Assembly (NCBI GenBank): GCA_013420905.1
Contig: JAAXNY010000001.1
Coordinates: forward strand, 930,001-994,000
DNA length: 64,000 bases
Direction of reading: 5' to 3'
From: Collybia mongolica
Taxonomy: Eukaryota > Basidiomycota > Agaricomycetes > Agaricales > Clitocybaceae
The translations under genes were made by a program, and so were the position numbers. Below the pieces are notes generated by a model. It was not told the origin of the DNA. It made no database searches and saw nothing but the letters and a program-made list of their open reading frames with translations. Shown in pieces: positions 12,728-25,362 of the stretch (within the stretch, counting starts at the first letter, position 1; each line of letters opens with the position of its first letter).

Positions 12728-14216
12728 ATGTCCCGCTTTCTTGCTCTCCTGTCTCTCGTTTCCCTCTCTCTCGTCGGCATTGCCAATGCTGGAAGCTCAT
12801 GTGTCGCCTTTGATGTCAATTGGAACCTGCTGGCATTAGGATTTAACGGAAAAGACTACAGTGCTGGTACACAAGACTCATGGGCATCTGGTAAGTCACT
12901 CTTCACATGTTGTAGTGCTCCCCTGCTGAAGTACATCAGGGACCGCGACCGACATCACTACCACTGGTCGACCGTAAGTCACAATCACGGTTTTAATATA
13001 CTATATAGATTAATGAAAATTTTACCCTCAAGTCCATTCAACGGTGCCCATACAAGCTGCTACCTCTCCCAGGTATGACTTTGACACTCTGACGACGAGC
13101 AGATGTTGACTTATTCCGGCAGTTCACAAATGCTATCTATGTACTGGGTGCCGACACATCGAATCCATCGTCGGTCCACATCTATGATGCAACGGCCAAA
13201 TCATGGTCAACGCAATCCGTTACTACCAACGGTTTTGATCCCACATCTGCGACTGCTATTCTTGATCATGACACTAATGTCTTTTGTACGTCACTTGTCA
13301 CGTCCCGAAAATAGCATCGCACTTATGATCCGTCATAATTTTTCCAGACGCCCTTTCTAAAAGTGAAATCTTCTCTTTGGACATGGGTCTTTTGAAGGCC
13401 GCAAATTCCACGGCCCTCTCTTGGACTGATGTACAAGCAGCTGGTTTGGGCGATGGCTATGAACCTGTCATGGCCCTGGCACAGAATCACATACATTTCC
13501 TGAACGTCCCTGGCGTGCCCGCTGGCAGTGCTAAGATTTTCGTCATCCACTGTAAGTTGTCTGCTACCCTGACTATTCTTCCCTGCTTATGATGTCACCC
13601 AGTTTCATTCATGCAGCCAGAACCACAATCGTACGGGAAAGTCCCCGCCACGCATGGGCAGGCGACGTCTTTCTTCAAGGACAGCGGGGTGTGTACTTTC
13701 CTTTATTGGATTTTGAACATTTCCAGCTGAACATAACGTTGGCAGGTTCAGCAAGAATTTGCGTTCATCCCTGATGATGGCTCTGCGGTATATGTCCTCA
13801 ATGTCGAGGTTCGTTGCATTATTAATTTCCATGATTATATATCCTCACTAATATATTCCCTCAAGACCAATACTACTCAGACATTGAAAGGGCCCACCGT
13901 TAAAGACCCCAACGCGTCTTACTTTGCATCCACAGATTCACTAGTTCAGCTTTCGTCGTCTGGCTCGGTCTCATACCTTCCCTACAAGGCTGATGCCGCT
14001 TCCGCAAATTCCGCTGCATCCTGGACATCTATTAGCAAGTTGCCGACCGCGGCAAGCTCAGGAAGCCAGGGAAGCGGATCCAGCGGTACCCCTTCCGGCT
14101 CGGCACGCGGTGCAGCTGCAACGAACAATGGGGTTTCGGCCACCCTGCCTTCCATCTCGACGGGCCTTGCGACGGGAGGGGCCTTTGTTTTTGCAGTTTT
14201 CGCATCTTTACTTTGA
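12728..14216 (+). CDS. Secreted, probably GPI-anchored protein with kelch/beta-propeller-like repeats
   Basis: The start at 12728 gives a clear signal peptide (MSRFLALLSLVSLSLVGIANA); an upstream in-frame ATG at 12578 would bury it and is rejected. The mature part has repeated beta-strand patterns such as NAIYVLGADTSNPSSVHIYD and FIPDDGSAVYVLNVETN, in the style of kelch or galactose-oxidase-like propellers, but no catalytic residues can be assigned. The C-terminus is Ser/Gly/Ala-rich (QGSGSSGTPSGSARGAA) and ends in a hydrophobic tail, LATGGAFVFAVFASLL, the usual signature of a GPI-attachment signal. About five introns. It probably sits on the outer plasma membrane or cell wall. The function is unknown. 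Confidence 0.8.
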
Positions 14217-14659
14217 TCTCCAAGCCTATCTACTGGATTGTCATTTTGGGACTTTGACATGGTAACCTAGACACCATGGACAATTACGCTTTGGACATTC
14301 TCCTCTTATTAATCACGAAGATTTGTGCTGGATCTTAACCATATCGTCTGATCTTGCCTATTTCAAGAGACCAGTACTGCAGCTGTTTAATTTATATATT
14401 TTGTCTACTAAAGTGAATTTGAGGAATCAAAAAAATACTACAAGCTTCACTGCTCTCACTTGGCTTTTTGCGAGTTGCAAATTTAGCACACCGGGCCGGG
14501 CGTCCATCCCGGCATTCCCTCTCACAACCATCATACAATCAACGGTCAACCTGTCATGGGTCCTAGCCAGTTTTTGTCATTGCGCGTTGTATGCGGATCC
14601 CACGGAGTTGTATACCCAGAGAAGCTCTTCCCCACACTCTACAACCTTATATCGCTTCC
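14217..14659. other. Intergenic region, no gene seen
   Basis: This 443-bp spacer lies between two genes on the same strand. It is AT-rich around 14380-14450. A frame open from 14323 crosses it but has no family resemblance. Confidence 0.5.
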
Positions 14660-17600
14660 ATGTCAGAATATCAAATCGAAGTTGCGTTAGCCCTTGCTGC
14701 TAGTGCAATTTGCAGTTCGTTCGTTTATTACTTGAAGGCGCGAGAGAAAGAGGGAGGGATAAAACTCCCGACACAGACTGACGAGTCGGACGAGGGTTTG
14801 CTCGACGGCCATGATCCGTTCAATTTGACAAAAGCGGAGGACTTTGTCGACGGGTACTCAATTGAAGGTGATGCGTTCTGGGATAGGGTGCGTTGATGAA
14901 TATATCTACCTACTTTGAGGTACTTGTTGATCATGACCGCGAATAGATGAGATGGAGGAAAATATTAGTTTCTCTTTTACTCATGGCAGTATCAGTGTCT
15001 GACGCCACTCTCTTGGGTTGGTCTCTGGTGGTCGACGAAACCAAAGGGACCATCGTTCATGCCTTCACCCTCTTTTTTTCAATCTATATCTTCGTTTTAG
15101 CTGTTCGTTCGATTAATCAGAACATCGCATCTGACCATTCGAACTTCGTGCTCCATCTGACCACATTGACGACCCTGGCCGTGACTCTCTTGGGCGTCAC
15201 TGCTATTTTACCGGCAACATCTCCTGCTGTTCCTGTTGAGAACACTCCAGCCTTGCGCGCGATATGGAACGCGAAGCTAAGTCTATACATAATCGTATGT
15301 ATTGCGGCGTTTACGATGCCACGAGGACCTCGCCTCCATTTCCCCCCTGAAATGATCTATTCGGAAAAGACAATCCTTGGGTCCACGAACGCAGAGGAAG
15401 AGAATGTCTGTGGGGTTTCCGGTAAAACCTCACTCACCAAGATGCCAATACATGTTGATCAGCCCCTCCTTAGCCGCTTCCCCATGGGACGCTCTGCTTT
15501 TTTCGTATTCCACAAAAGTCGTATGGCTTAGCAATGTCGTAAAAAGCTTTGAACCTGGAGATTTGCCTATAGTGCCCGCGTACCTGCGGGCGACTCTTAA
15601 TTACACCAAGATGAGGAAAGGAATGCAAGAAATACATCTACGGTTGGGTAGGTGGCGCGCGCAGCCTGGCTCAGGATGGCTTTTGGGGTATCGGCTTCTC
15701 CGACTCAACATTGAAGATTTCTTGGCTGTCCTTGTTCTCGCCGTAGCATCTGCTATCCTTATCTATATGCCCGCCCTATTCTTGCAGCAATTTATCGCTT
15801 ACCTCGAAGTCGACGTAGCGCGGGAAAGCACTGCATGGGGCTGGTTCTATGTAATTGGCCTGTTCGCTGCTAATGCAGTGAATTTTCTGGGTGAGTGACC
15901 TGACTCTTTTTTGTTGATGGTTTTGAGAATGGTATTACAAGTTTCTGGGCAGCTGTTGTCTTTGTCAACTGCCATCACTCAACTTCGATTGAAGACTCAG
16001 CTCAACTCTGCCCTTTTTGCCAAGACTTTGGTCAGGAAAGACGTTGCCTCTTCTGCACCCTCTTCGGCAAATTCTCGGGAAGGTATCATGCAATCAATGC
16101 CCGGGGAAGGTGATTCGAGTAATGAAACCCTAGGCAACAAATCGGAGGATGAGTTCTCAAGTAAAGCCCAGATAATGACACTCATGACTACGGACGTCGA
16201 TAGGGTCAGTGGAATTGCTACACAATCATTTTTGATCTGTGCGTAGTGTTGCTAGACCAACGGCTATCTGAATATTGAGTCCCCCCACTGCAGCCTCCCC
16301 GGTCGAAGTCGCGTTCGCAACATATCTATTATATCATCTACTTGGTACGTTCTCGACATTATCCCAATTTAACGCTCAACAGAGGTGTTTAATAGGTGTA
16401 TCCTGTTTTGTGGGACTTGCGGCGGTCTGCTTGTTTATCCCGCTCAACCACTCGGCAGGAGCAATCATTGTTGGTGCGCCAAATTTACTTCTTGATTCGC
16501 CCGCACAATTTAAAACACCCCCCAGACGCGCAAGAGAAATTGATGCGAGCTCGTGATGAAAGAGTGTCCTTGATGAATGAGGTGTGATCATTACGATTTT
16601 GGCGCGTCCGATTGATTCAAGTCAGACATATAGATTCTTGGAGGGATTCGCATGTTAAAGGTCATCAAGGTTGAATCTGCCCTGCGCGTAGAGTTGACTT
16701 GTTTACAGTTCATGGCTTGGGAACGCAAATACGAGGCCAAGGTTTTAGGTGTTCGTGACAGGGAATTGAAAGCGCAAAAACTCAATTACATTGTTGAAGT
16801 GGGTACCGAAATGAGTCTTGCAATCATAGCCTGAATAACCGATTTTAAAGACATTGTGGGGAGCTATCTGGTATACTATAAATAATGTGGAATTATGGCC
16901 TATCTTAATTGATATCATCTAACTATCAGGGGCGGGTCTCCTATTCTTGTCACTCTTGTGTCTTTCTGGCATTTCACGGTGGTTCGACGACAAGAATTGA
17001 CACCTTCCATTGCGTTTACCTCGGTCAGGACTTTCAGCCATGATGTATTTGTGTTCTTACTGTGCATTTAGATCATTGGTAACGTGGTCCAGAATTTCTT
17101 GGAGCAATACTGAACCCGCTTTCAAGTCTTTAGCGAGATACGATATCCACTGACATTTTTCCCAGAAATGTTAATCAAACTGCTACAGGTAAAGCAACCT
17201 CCACATTGCTTGCAAGTCCTGAGTTTTGCTGCTTTAGACATTTGTCTCCCTCAGACGTATTGAAATGTACCTGCATAGCGAGGAGGTATCCCATGTCCCT
17301 CCCGTGGACCGTCAATCACAAAATATCGCTTTCCAGTCCTGTACTGTGACATGGCCTCAAGCTAACCCTTCGCAGTCTGGGTCGTCTTTAAGAAACAGGT
17401 TCATACTAGCCGACCTGACCTTGAGCTTTCCACAAGGAGAACTCTCCCTCATTTGCGGCAAACTCGGATCTGGAAAGACACTCCTCTTGTTAGGCACGTT
17501 TCCTATTAAAATTTTTAATACTTGTGCTGAGCACATGAATAGCATTATTGGGTGAAGCAGATACAATTTCTGGACACGTCCTTTGTCCCCGTTCTCCTCC

Positions 17601-20600
17601 GGATGCCCTTGCCTTCTTCGCTGGGGCACAAACCTCGGAGGAGAATTGGATTGTACAAGGAATATGTGCCTATGTCCCACAGGTCAGTCCGCTGTTCACA
17701 AAGGTGTGATTCTATCATACATCACACATCAGACTCCATGGCTTCGCAATGCATCCCTCAAGGGTAAGGCTTTTTCAAGTAGATATCTTCACTCAGCTCA
17801 CGGTTATTAAAACAGAAAACATTATTTTCAGCTTACCCTTTGATGAAAAACGATACCGCAGGACGCTTGAGGTCAGAAGATCCAAAAGCCATGTTGATCA
17901 TGTTCACTGACGGTCTAGCCCTTCAGGTTTGTGCTTTGATGAGCGACCTCGAAGTCTTGGAGGACGGTGATGATTCCGAGATAGGTGAACGTGGGGTACG
18001 TCTTTTCTCGTTTTGATTGAGAGACCCTTCACTGCTATGTTTTGTTATTTATCGCTAGGTGAACTTATCCGGCGGTCAGAAAGCTCGAGGTTAGCCTTGA
18101 CCTCTCCCGATCGTGCTTCCAGACTAAACTTATCGCGACGTTTGTAAAAAATGTAGTCTCGCTCGCCCGCGCTGTATACTCTCGAGCGTCAACACTGTTC
18201 TTGGATGATGTACTTTCTGCTGGTATGTACACCCATCTGCCATGGTCTCCAGTTAAATGGACGTCCGATAACAGTTGATGCACATACTGCTGATCACCTC
18301 TACCATGAGTGTTTGAAAGGAGAGCTCATGCGTGGGCGAACGATCATATTGGTATCTCATCATGTTCGACTCTGTGCGCCTGGTGCTAGTTATGTCGTTG
18401 CTCTCGATAACGGGCGACTTCAATTTGAGGGGGACAATGAATCATTCCAGAGCTCCCCGGTCATGCGAAGTCTGGTACACTCTACAGACACACCAGATGA
18501 AGGAGAAGAGGCCGTCGCAAACCCGGAGGAGGTAACGCATACCAAAGAACTCAGCTCGGACATGGCATTCACTTCAGGAATAGTCGCATCTGAGTCTTCT
18601 CTAGTCAAGGTTGAGAAAAAGGAACCGAGGAAGATCGTCGAAGAAGAGAGACGCGCCGTAGGTTTTATTGGTGGAGATATCTGGAAAATGTACTTCAGAG
18701 CTTGTGGCAATGGCTGGTACTGGGCTCTTTTCTCGGCTGTTTTGTTTGTTGCCTCGCTTAGCCCCGTATTTGAGAATGGTTGGATTAGGTGCGCTGTTTA
18801 TCTCCTTGTTGATTCACAAGGGGACTCATGCGCCCTTAGATACTGGGCTAGCAGATCACAGGAAGATGGCGCGGAAAACCCTTCCTTTTATCTTATAGTC
18901 TATGCGGCTGTTACAAGTCTTGGGTTAGTGATAAGCACTACCCGTTTTTTTGTCCTCTATAAAGGATCGATCCGAGCTTCAGGCATTCTCTACAAGAGGA
19001 TGCTGGAGACTGTTCTTTTTGCCAACATGCGGTTTCACGATACGGTTTCTCGGGGCCGGGTACTCAACAGGTTTGGTAAGGATTTCGAGGGTAGGCATTC
19101 ATAATGTTTCATGAGCATTACTCAGCTCACTATTTTACAGGCATTGATAGCAGCTTGGCAGAGAGTTTCGGACGCACCGCGGTTCATGCAGTTTCCGCCG
19201 TGATAACGGTCATCACTCTCACTACTGTTGGGGGCCTCCGCTCTGTTTTGGCTGTTGGTATCCTGCTAGTGGGATATTATAGGAGTAAGTGTCCCTGCTA
19301 CCAAGATTTGACTGGTTCATTGAAACTCAAAATCCATAGCTGCCAGAGTAATTATAAACTCTATGATCTCAACAACCACTGACGAAGGCATGCAAGGTGT
19401 ACAGCCAAACCTCGCGGGACATGAGGCGGCTAGGTTAATGGTATTATTTTTCTCTCTCCGCGTTGATTGAAGTTTTTTGTAGATTCCGTGACACGGTCTC
19501 CTCTGTATACTATTTATGGCGAGACAATTTCTGGGGTCACAGTGTTACGGGCATTTGGAGCCTCGACCAAGTTTTTACGGGATATGCTCTGTTGCGTGGA
19601 CACCGTAAGTAATCCGTACCCACCCCAATCACCTTAATTCAACCTTGCTGGTGATAGAACTCGAGCCCCTTTTATTGGATGTGGGGAGGTAGAACGTATA
19701 TTTCATTGCTATGTAATGGCCGACTGACTCCATTCACACATAGCCAGCAGGTGGCTTTCTATCCGATTTAACCTTTTTTCAGCTTGTATCATTGGCGTCA
19801 CTGCACTGGTGGCCCTCGTAACGCCATCCATTAGTGCTTCCATGGCTGGGTTTACGTTGGCATTTGCATACACGATAACGTTTGATATTCTCTACATGGT
19901 ACGACATTTTGTGAACCTGGAGCAATCAATGGTAAGTTGAATTTATCATGCTTGACATAAATACATGAACTATGGGACAGGTCGCCCTTGAGCGTGCGAA
20001 AGAATACATGGAAATTAGTCAAGAGTCCCCGGAATTCATGGAGCCTAGGCCGGCAGCATCTTGGCCGTCTAGTGGGGCGATTGTTTGCAAGGACCTAGTT
20101 GTCAGATATGATGTAAGCCTCGTTCCTTCGAGACAATCATCGCGTGAATTCTGGCCTGATAGTGCACTTAGCGTGATTTACCAGATATTTTGCATGGTCT
20201 CAACTTTGAAGTACTTCCGGGTGAAAAGGTGATTTTCCTTGGGTTCAGTGGAAGCATCATGAACTTGTTTATTTATGTGTTCAGATTGGAATTTTGGGAA
20301 GGACGGGATCGGGAAAGAGTACTCTTGCTATGTCCTTCTTTAGATTTGTCGAAGCAGCAGCTGGCAAAATTCTTATCGACGGAACTGACATCGCGGATGT
20401 TGGTTTGACGGATCTTAGACGCAGGCTGACTATAATTCCTCGTGAGTAGTAGCTCTTTACTATTTATGTTCCTACGCCGAAGAATATTTAGAGGATCCAA
20501 CAATTCTTAGTGGGAGCTTGCGCTCCACTTTAGATGTATTCGACGAGTTCGATGATGCAGACATTGTAGGTTCCAATATTTTCTTGGGGGTTCTCATTGA

Positions 20601-21404
20601 ACAAGGAAATCACAAGTTTGAGGCGCTGCGTCGAGTGCATCTGATTTCTCCTCACGAAGCAGTGACTGATGCGGTAGATGCTGTAAACTCAAACGTGTTC
20701 CGTAACCTAGATTTCTCTGTTTCTGAAGGAGGCGAGAATTTTTCGGCAGGGTAAGAATAAACAACACCCATGCTGGATAGGTAATTGAAGAAAATAAAGC
20801 GAGAAGCAGCTGCTGTGCATGGCTCGAGCAATTCTCAAGCGATCCAAGGTTCTTGTTATGGACGAGGTGAGACAGTAGCTTTTCTTCATCTTTTGGTTGT
20901 CTGAATCCCTGTACAATAAATACAAGGCCACTGCAAGGTAAGGTTCGCGTACTGAGAAGGGATAAGTCACTGAAAGAGTTCCAGTGTTGACTATGCAACA
21001 GATGAGCTCATAGGGAAGACCATTCGAGAGTACGTTCTTGGTTGCCTGGATGCAAATGCCTGCTCTGATTTATTGTCAGGGAATTTGCGGAGAGCACTAT
21101 TCTTACAATCGCCCATCGCTTGCGTACAATTATTGACTATGACAGAGTACGTTCCTCAGATTGGTATCGGACAGATTTCTCATATTGGTCGGTTTGAAGG
21201 TTATGTTACTTGACAATGGCCGTATTCTGGAGTATGACCGGTACGTATTGATACAGGGGATACCCGCGACCTGCTCAGGAATAATGTGTTAATTGGACTA
21301 GTCCCTCGGTTCTGCTTCGTGAAACCTCATCCAAATTCTACGCACTTTGTAAAGCAACTGGTAAGGAAGAGTTCGGGACGTTAAAGAAAATAGCAGGTGT
21401 ATAG
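14660..21404 (+). CDS. ABCC/MRP-type full ABC transporter
   Basis: An ATP-driven exporter of the multidrug-resistance-associated (ABCC) type, laid out TMD0-TMD1-NBD1-TMD2-NBD2. The N-terminus has several hydrophobic helices (14950-15330), and TMD1 begins around 15700 ([19 protein letters not shown]). NBD1 has Walker [14 protein letters not shown] (about 17455), signature [14 protein letters not shown] (about 18066-18175) and Walker [17 protein letters not shown], interrupted by an intron. TMD2 spans about 18690-19920. NBD2 has [12 protein letters not shown] (about 20300), a less typical signature [14 protein letters not shown] (about 20745-20830), and VLVMDEATASVD. It ends with [18 protein letters not shown] and a stop at 21404. 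Around twenty short introns are required; the join near 17030-17140 could not be fixed with confidence. The substrate is not predictable. Confidence 0.93.
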
Positions 21405-21805
21405 GGAGTTTTATCTATTTTTTGTGCTGTAATTCAACAAGTATTTATTTGTCCCAAAATGCAAGTCTGGGCTTCCGTCGACCCCCGTGACTGCCACATC
21501 GAGCTCGTGGAGTATAAATTGTTTCCTCTGATATCTAAATACATGCATGCTATATTTACACTGGACGATCATCAGCAATGGCGGTTGTCGCAACGTAGAA
21601 CGAAACGCATGTGAGTATTTTAGTGATTTTTTTAATTGGTCAATGTGGCAATTACACATTCTTCTCGGTTAGTGTCTTATTAAATGCAAAGCTGCCATCG
21701 ATGCCGTGAACCTTTTATACTCGTGCGCAGGTAAACAATTGACCTGGGTCTCCATGCGCAGAGGATAAAGGGAAGTTGTTGGTCTATAAGTCATGTGCTA
21801 TAACC
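21405..21805. other. Convergent 3' intergenic region
   Basis: A 401-bp AT-rich spacer between the 3' ends of the ABC transporter and the proteasome subunit gene. It presumably holds both 3' UTRs. No gene is recognised. Confidence 0.5.
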
Positions 21806-22857
21806 CTATGTGGTGTCCATGGCATCTCCCCCAACGAAAGTCATCTCCTCCCTGACGATCAAATCTCTAACGTTCTCCGTCTTCCAAGCCGTTGTTCCCC
21901 TCCTAAAGCCGTATCTCCTCTCCTTCTGCACGCGCTCATTCGGCATCTCTACGTTTCGAAGCATCTCGGTATGATGTTCAGTAATGATACAAGCGTCAAT
22001 GTTGGAACCTGAACCAAGATCGTTAAAGATACCGGCGGAGATCGCAGCTTTCACGAGCTTCAAGGCATCTTCACGCTGTATGACAGTGTGAATACTCATT
22101 GCTGAAAGTACAATCCAACAGCACGGACCTCCATATTAGGTTGCCAGCCACTCTCAAAGACGGCCATGGCAGCCAAACTGCCCGATCCCATAGTCACATA
22201 TGGTAGTTTATCGGTTGAGCCATGAGGGTGGATTGTGAACAGATGTGGTCCTGTGGAGTCAACACCACCCAGAACGAGTGCAGCACCAACATGTCCTTGA
22301 TATCTGTACGGCAATCGCGCTCAGTGGGCCTGATATAGCGATGTACGATGGACGGCTCACCTGAACAGCATCTGCTTCAGCATCGTCATCGCAGTGACCA
22401 CGCGAGGCTTCCTCCCAGTCGATAGTCCATGCAATTCCATGTTTGATGAGATGAGGGCAGTCGTGAATTCAGTATCTGCCGCTGTACCTGCACCACAGCA
22501 TCGAATAGACTCGGTAATATAATGAATCTAATGGAAGGATAATTGGAATCAGCAACCCGACAAGGAACTCGCGTCCATCCTCACCTTCTCGCAGTTTTTA
22601 TCTGCGACAATTGGCCCTTCAGTGGCTCGCGTATCCGCACCGAGTACAATTCCATCTTTGAACAAACACCCTACAATCGTTGTTCCGGTGCTGGTTGCCT
22701 TGGGTAGAGGCAAGCCCTTTTCGGTCATAAAGTTATTACTAGGATAAGGACGTTATGAGATCCCCTTCGGCCATCTGACATACTTTGAGGGCTATACACA
22801 CCGCACTTCATTGGAGAAGTCGAAACCAGGGGGAGAGAATACGGCTGATACGGGCAT
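21806..22857 (-). CDS. PUP1: 20S proteasome subunit beta-2 (trypsin-like, PUP1/PSMB7)
   Basis: A catalytic beta subunit of the 20S core particle with trypsin-like activity. The start [18 protein letters not shown] (22857) gives a short propeptide. After an intron it reads [18 protein letters not shown] followed by TTIVG, where the first Thr is the autocatalytically exposed nucleophile. The catalytic Asp ([13 protein letters not shown]) and Lys (DKNC) follow. [28 protein letters not shown] text and [14 protein letters not shown] are diagnostic of beta-2. The C-terminus contains [15 protein letters not shown] and ends DAMDTT-stop. Four or so introns. It shares a very short divergent promoter with the aldehyde dehydrogenase gene. 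Confidence 0.97.
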
Positions 22858-22978
22858 GTCGATTGGAGTGCAACTTGAAGGTTGGCGACGATTTCTTGTG
22901 CATACGCGTCTCCACGTGATCAGGTCAATAAATAGAGATTAGATTAGATTTGTATCGCGCATTTTCCAATTAACCACC
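22858..22978. promoter_or_regulatory. 121-bp bidirectional promoter with CCACGTGATC
   Basis: The ATGs of the proteasome beta-2 gene and the aldehyde dehydrogenase gene are only 121 bp apart. CCACGTGATC (22912-22921) sits almost exactly midway. A TTAGATTAGATT run follows it. Co-regulation of both genes through one element is an inference. Confidence 0.5.
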
Positions 22979-25159
22979 ATGTCCGGCGAGATGCAGACCA
23001 CCATAATTCCACATAGCCAACAGCCTCTTGTCTCTCGTACATATCCATCCACATCTGAACTTGACGCTACTATAAAAGATGCAAGTGAAGCACAAAAGGC
23101 ATGGAGCCAAGTACCACTCGACGAAAGGATTGCCATTGGCAGAAAATTCATGGTAGGTCCACCCCTCATTTTCGCCTTTATGGCGTTCATCTTCTAATAC
23201 CCCTGATAGAATGAGTTCAGGAAGATGTCCGACGAGATCCCTCTTGAATTAACCTTGCAAATGGGTCGGTAAGCCAACCAGATCCCCAACTCTTGGACAA
23301 CATTAATCAACACCATGATAGGCCCGTCTCCCAAGGCGCTGGAGAAATACGAGGGTTTTTAGAAAGAGCGGACTACATGCTATCCATCGCATCCAAATCC
23401 CTGGCGGACGTATCCCTAGAAGACACGGACAAACCTGGCTTTAGACGATTCATCCGGCGCACGCCTCTTGGGGTCGTTCTCGTTATCGCCCCCTGGAAGT
23501 GAGTTGTATTCGTTCTTTCACCCAGACCCAGACGACTAAGCCAAAGCTCAGCTTTCCCTACCTCGTTTCTATCAACTCCGTCCTCCCCGCCATCGTCGCC
23601 GGAAACGCCGTCATCTTAAAACCCTCTCCCCAGACACCCTTGACAGCCGAGCGATTCGCCCTGGCATTGGTGCGAGCAGGGGTCCCCAAGAACGTCATTC
23701 AAGTCGTTCACATGTCTCCCGCGCTGACATCTCATACTGTGCAACATCCCCTTGTCGACTTCGTTTCGTTCACTGGTAGCGTCATGGGTGGTCATGCAGT
23801 GGCAAAGGCCGCAGCCGAGGGTGATGGATTCACTGGTGTCGCACTGGAGGTTCGCTTATAATGCTAAAGTTCTATATGTTTCTTACATTGGCCTACTGGT
23901 AGCTTGGTGGAAAAGATCCGGCCTATGTTAGACCAGACGCCGATCTTGCCTACACTGTTGGCGAACTGGTCGATGGTAGGCGATCATTGGTGTCAAATAT
24001 TCTGGCACAGGTTAACCTTGCTCCAGGTGCATTCTTCAACTCTGGGCAAAGTTGCTGCGCGATCGAGGTTTGTTACACGACTTGATCTATTGTTATAAGA
24101 GCCTGATCCTCAAACCGATATCTCAGCGCATCTATGTTCACGAGTCGTTATATGACCAATTTGTCGCAGACTTTATCCAAGTAGTCAAGGTCTGAGATCA
24201 GACTCCATCTTCACATCGCAAAATGACTAAACACCCGCCGCTGTCAGGCCTATAAACTCGGTGATCCTACTCAACCCACAACGAACCTTGGGCCTGTCGT
24301 GAGTTTAGCTAGTGCTGAGAGAATTCGCAAACAAATTGCTGATGCTGGTATGTTATATGTCGTCCATTATTCCAGTTTCCCACTCACATTTTGCATAGTC
24401 GCTGCAGGTGCGAAGGCACTGGTGCCTGGAGATCTGTTCCCCACTGCGCAACCGTACGTCCTCCACAATTTCTATCAGCATTCTCAGCCTAATTTGTACT
24501 ACAAGGGGGACAACCTACGTTGCCCCACAAGTCCTGATTGATGTCAACCACAGTACGTTTCTCTTGAATTATGCATCTGCGTTCCATTTCCGATATTTTG
24601 CCTACAGCAATGGATGTAATGATGGTATACTTGTCTTCTCACAGTTTTGGCACAAAACTAAAGCCAACTACCTGTAGGAAGAAACCTTTGGCCCTGTCAT
24701 CGGGATTCAGAAGGTTATATGGGTCCACCGCGTTCTTATTATAAGCTTAAATAAAGCAATACAGGTATCATCGGACGAGGAAGCGACCAAGCTGATGAAC
24801 GACTCACCATATGGCCTAACTGCATCTGTTTGGACGAACGCACAAGCAAACCCAGAATCCGAAGCAGCATTCTTGAAGATCGTTGACCAACTTGAGACAG
24901 GGACTGTATTCTTGAACCGGTACACATAAACTTCCAGCTTTAACTGCTATACGTTTGCTGATATTTCCATGTCTAGATGTGATTACCTGGACCCTGCTCT
25001 AGCATGGACTGGGGTAAAGAACAGCGGTCGAGGCGTAAGCCTGAGCAAGTTCGGTGTGTTTGAAGCTTTCAATGTCAGCTTTAAAATGAACTAGATTTTC
25101 TAGGTTATGATCAACTGACGAGGGCCAAGTCGGTGCACATGAAGATCAAAACGACGTGA
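22979..25159 (+). CDS. NAD(P)-dependent aldehyde dehydrogenase family protein
   Basis: Oxidises an aldehyde to the acid; the specific substrate is not clear. Starting at MSGEMQTTIIPHSQQP, the N-terminal domain carries the cofactor-binding blocks: GVVLVIAPW joining NYLV-type text across an intron (YLVSINSVLPAIVAGNAV), LKPSPQTPLTAERF, and VSFTGSV near 23770. The catalytic general base lies in ALELGGKDPAYV and the nucleophile in FNSGQSCCAIERIYVH (split by introns at 23850-24140). EETFGPVIGIQKV (about 24680-24715) and YGLTASVW are further family motifs. The C-terminus ends KIKTT-stop. About 470 residues in ten or so exons. It resembles the semialdehyde-dehydrogenase-like branch, but this is only an impression. 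Confidence 0.92.
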
Positions 25160-25362
25160 ACGTAACTTGTAATAATGACTGCGCGATCTTTGTACACACA
25201 ATGCTCGACAGAACACAGAACCTAGCATAGCTAAATGTCAAATTTAAATCCCAAGTCAGTTTGATCCGCTACCCTACCATGAATGCCTTCAAATAAAGAC
25301 ACTGGACTCAAGAAGCAGACGGATATTAAGAGTTGTGATTATGTGTACCGTACCTGCAAACA

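Noticed and set aside
12578..12730. An earlier start for the GPI-anchored protein
   Set aside because: It would place about 50 unrelated residues before a textbook signal peptide; the ATG at 12728 is better.
14660..21404. The ABC transporter as a pseudogene, because many stop codons interrupt a simple reading
   Set aside because: The stops fall within short introns with good borders, and all catalytic motifs of both ATPase domains are present in order, so it reads as an intact intron-rich gene.
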